Under the pieces are notes generated by a model. That model was given only the letters and a program-made list of their open reading frames with translations. It was not told where the DNA came from and did not search any database. A stretch of 64,000 bases of DNA from Desulfovibrio sp. (GTDB lineage: Bacteria > Desulfobacterota > Desulfovibrionia > Desulfovibrionales > Desulfovibrionaceae): NCBI RefSeq assembly GCF_009712225.1, contig NZ_WASP01000003.1, positions 62,001-126,000 on the forward strand, written 5' to 3'. Shown in pieces: positions 63,649 to 64,000 of this stretch. Numbering within the stretch: the first letter of the stretch is position 1; each line of letters starts with the position of its first letter. Both the position numbers and the translations under genes were made by a program.

Positions 63649-64000
63649 GCCGTCCTCTGCTGTGCTGGTGGTGGAAAATGCCGCGCTTACTGGCTATACG
63701 CCGCGCACCACGCACCGTAGCTCAAGCCATCGGGCTAGGCAACCACCTTGATTGTGCACGCAAGCCCCCTATACGGCTGATGAAGAGAGAGCAAAAAAAG
63801 TTCCTTCCTATTGACCGTTTGCAACTAGAAGTATAAGCTTCAAAGAAGCAGGTGGTCGCCTTGCGGCGTGTGGCACTCTTGGGGAATGCCTTTTTAAATC
63901 ACGCAGTAACGCACTGCCAGAGTTGCTGATTTTCGTTTGCTGACAGCGCCGCTGATAGCGCGGCTGTTCGTACCACGTTGCGCCGCTGTCTTGACGCGGA
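63649..64000. other. Upstream region of metY
   Basis: No gene is supported. The leader was inspected for a SAM-type riboswitch, and no known consensus was recognised. The window ends here. Confidence 0.45.

Noticed and set aside
63649-63860. SAM riboswitch before metY
   Set aside because: No SAM-I, SAM-II or SAH consensus could be recognised in the leader.
1-64000. CRISPR array or insertion sequence
   Set aside because: No regularly spaced repeats and no transposase with terminal inverted repeats were found.

Overview
The window looks like a chromosome segment of a sulfate-reducing Desulfovibrio-type bacterium (Desulfovibrionaceae). The grounds are the outer-membrane porin, a c-heme chemoreceptor, a HesB-like selenoprotein beside selenium-handling genes, and the housekeeping string mfd - SurA-like genes - rodZ-like - recO - glyQ - glyS - rpsT. 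The assignment is inferred from gene content; no database was searched.

Layout. (1) 1-8483: the right end of an integrated conjugative element. It carries IncP-like transfer genes (traK, traL and traM-like, then trbB, a Com-like gene, trbC, trbD and a cut-off trbE), small regulators, a tyrosine integrase, and at the boundary the 3' half of a tRNA-Thr(CGT), the usual scar of tRNA-targeted integration. (2) 8.5-16.2 kb: a small zinc-finger protein, a chemoreceptor with a CxxCH heme site, a cupin protein, a hybrid sensor kinase and a gene-poor stretch. (3) 16.2-36.1 kb: a catabolic or respiratory island. It has an FCD-type GntR regulator, a porin, FixX, FixC, EtfA/FixB, EtfB/FixA, an acyl-CoA dehydrogenase, the two subunits and activator ATPase of a radical 2-hydroxyacyl-CoA dehydratase, a family III CoA-transferase, an acyl-CoA ligase and three transporters, plus a divergent unit with a LarA-family 2-hydroxyacid racemase. 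Three TGTCGACA palindromes lie in the divergent control region. (4) 36.6-40.3 kb: a dCACHE-type chemoreceptor, then larC (LarC1 part only) and larB, which make the nickel-pincer cofactor of LarA. (5) 40.9-52.4 kb: tRNA-Arg(ACG), rpsT, glyS, glyQ, recO, rodZ-like, two SurA-like genes and mfd. (6) 52.5-57.2 kb: two tandem HesB/IscA-like genes. One has an in-frame UGA at the conserved cysteine with a candidate SECIS hairpin just after it. pyrR follows, then a selenium-associated cluster (YedE, a TusA/YedF-like protein, a DUF3343 protein and a ribokinase-fold protein). (7) 57.3-64 kb: a YbhN-like membrane protein, greA, a PerM-like protein, a D-Ala-D-Ala carboxypeptidase and metY.

How the genes may work together: the island matches the E. 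coli cai/fix gene set (CaiA, CaiB, CaiC, FixABCX) in content and protein lengths. In place of the CaiD hydratase it has an HgdABC-type dehydratase, and it adds a LarA racemase. The simplest reading is uptake of a 2-hydroxyacid, racemisation, CoA activation, radical dehydration to an enoyl-CoA, and reduction to the saturated acyl-CoA with Etf/Fix electron transfer. The substrate cannot be read from the sequence. The best candidate for something little described is this island with its separated operators and its LarC1-only maturation gene. The clearest single-gene result is the UGA-containing selenoprotein, which a standard ORF caller would miss.
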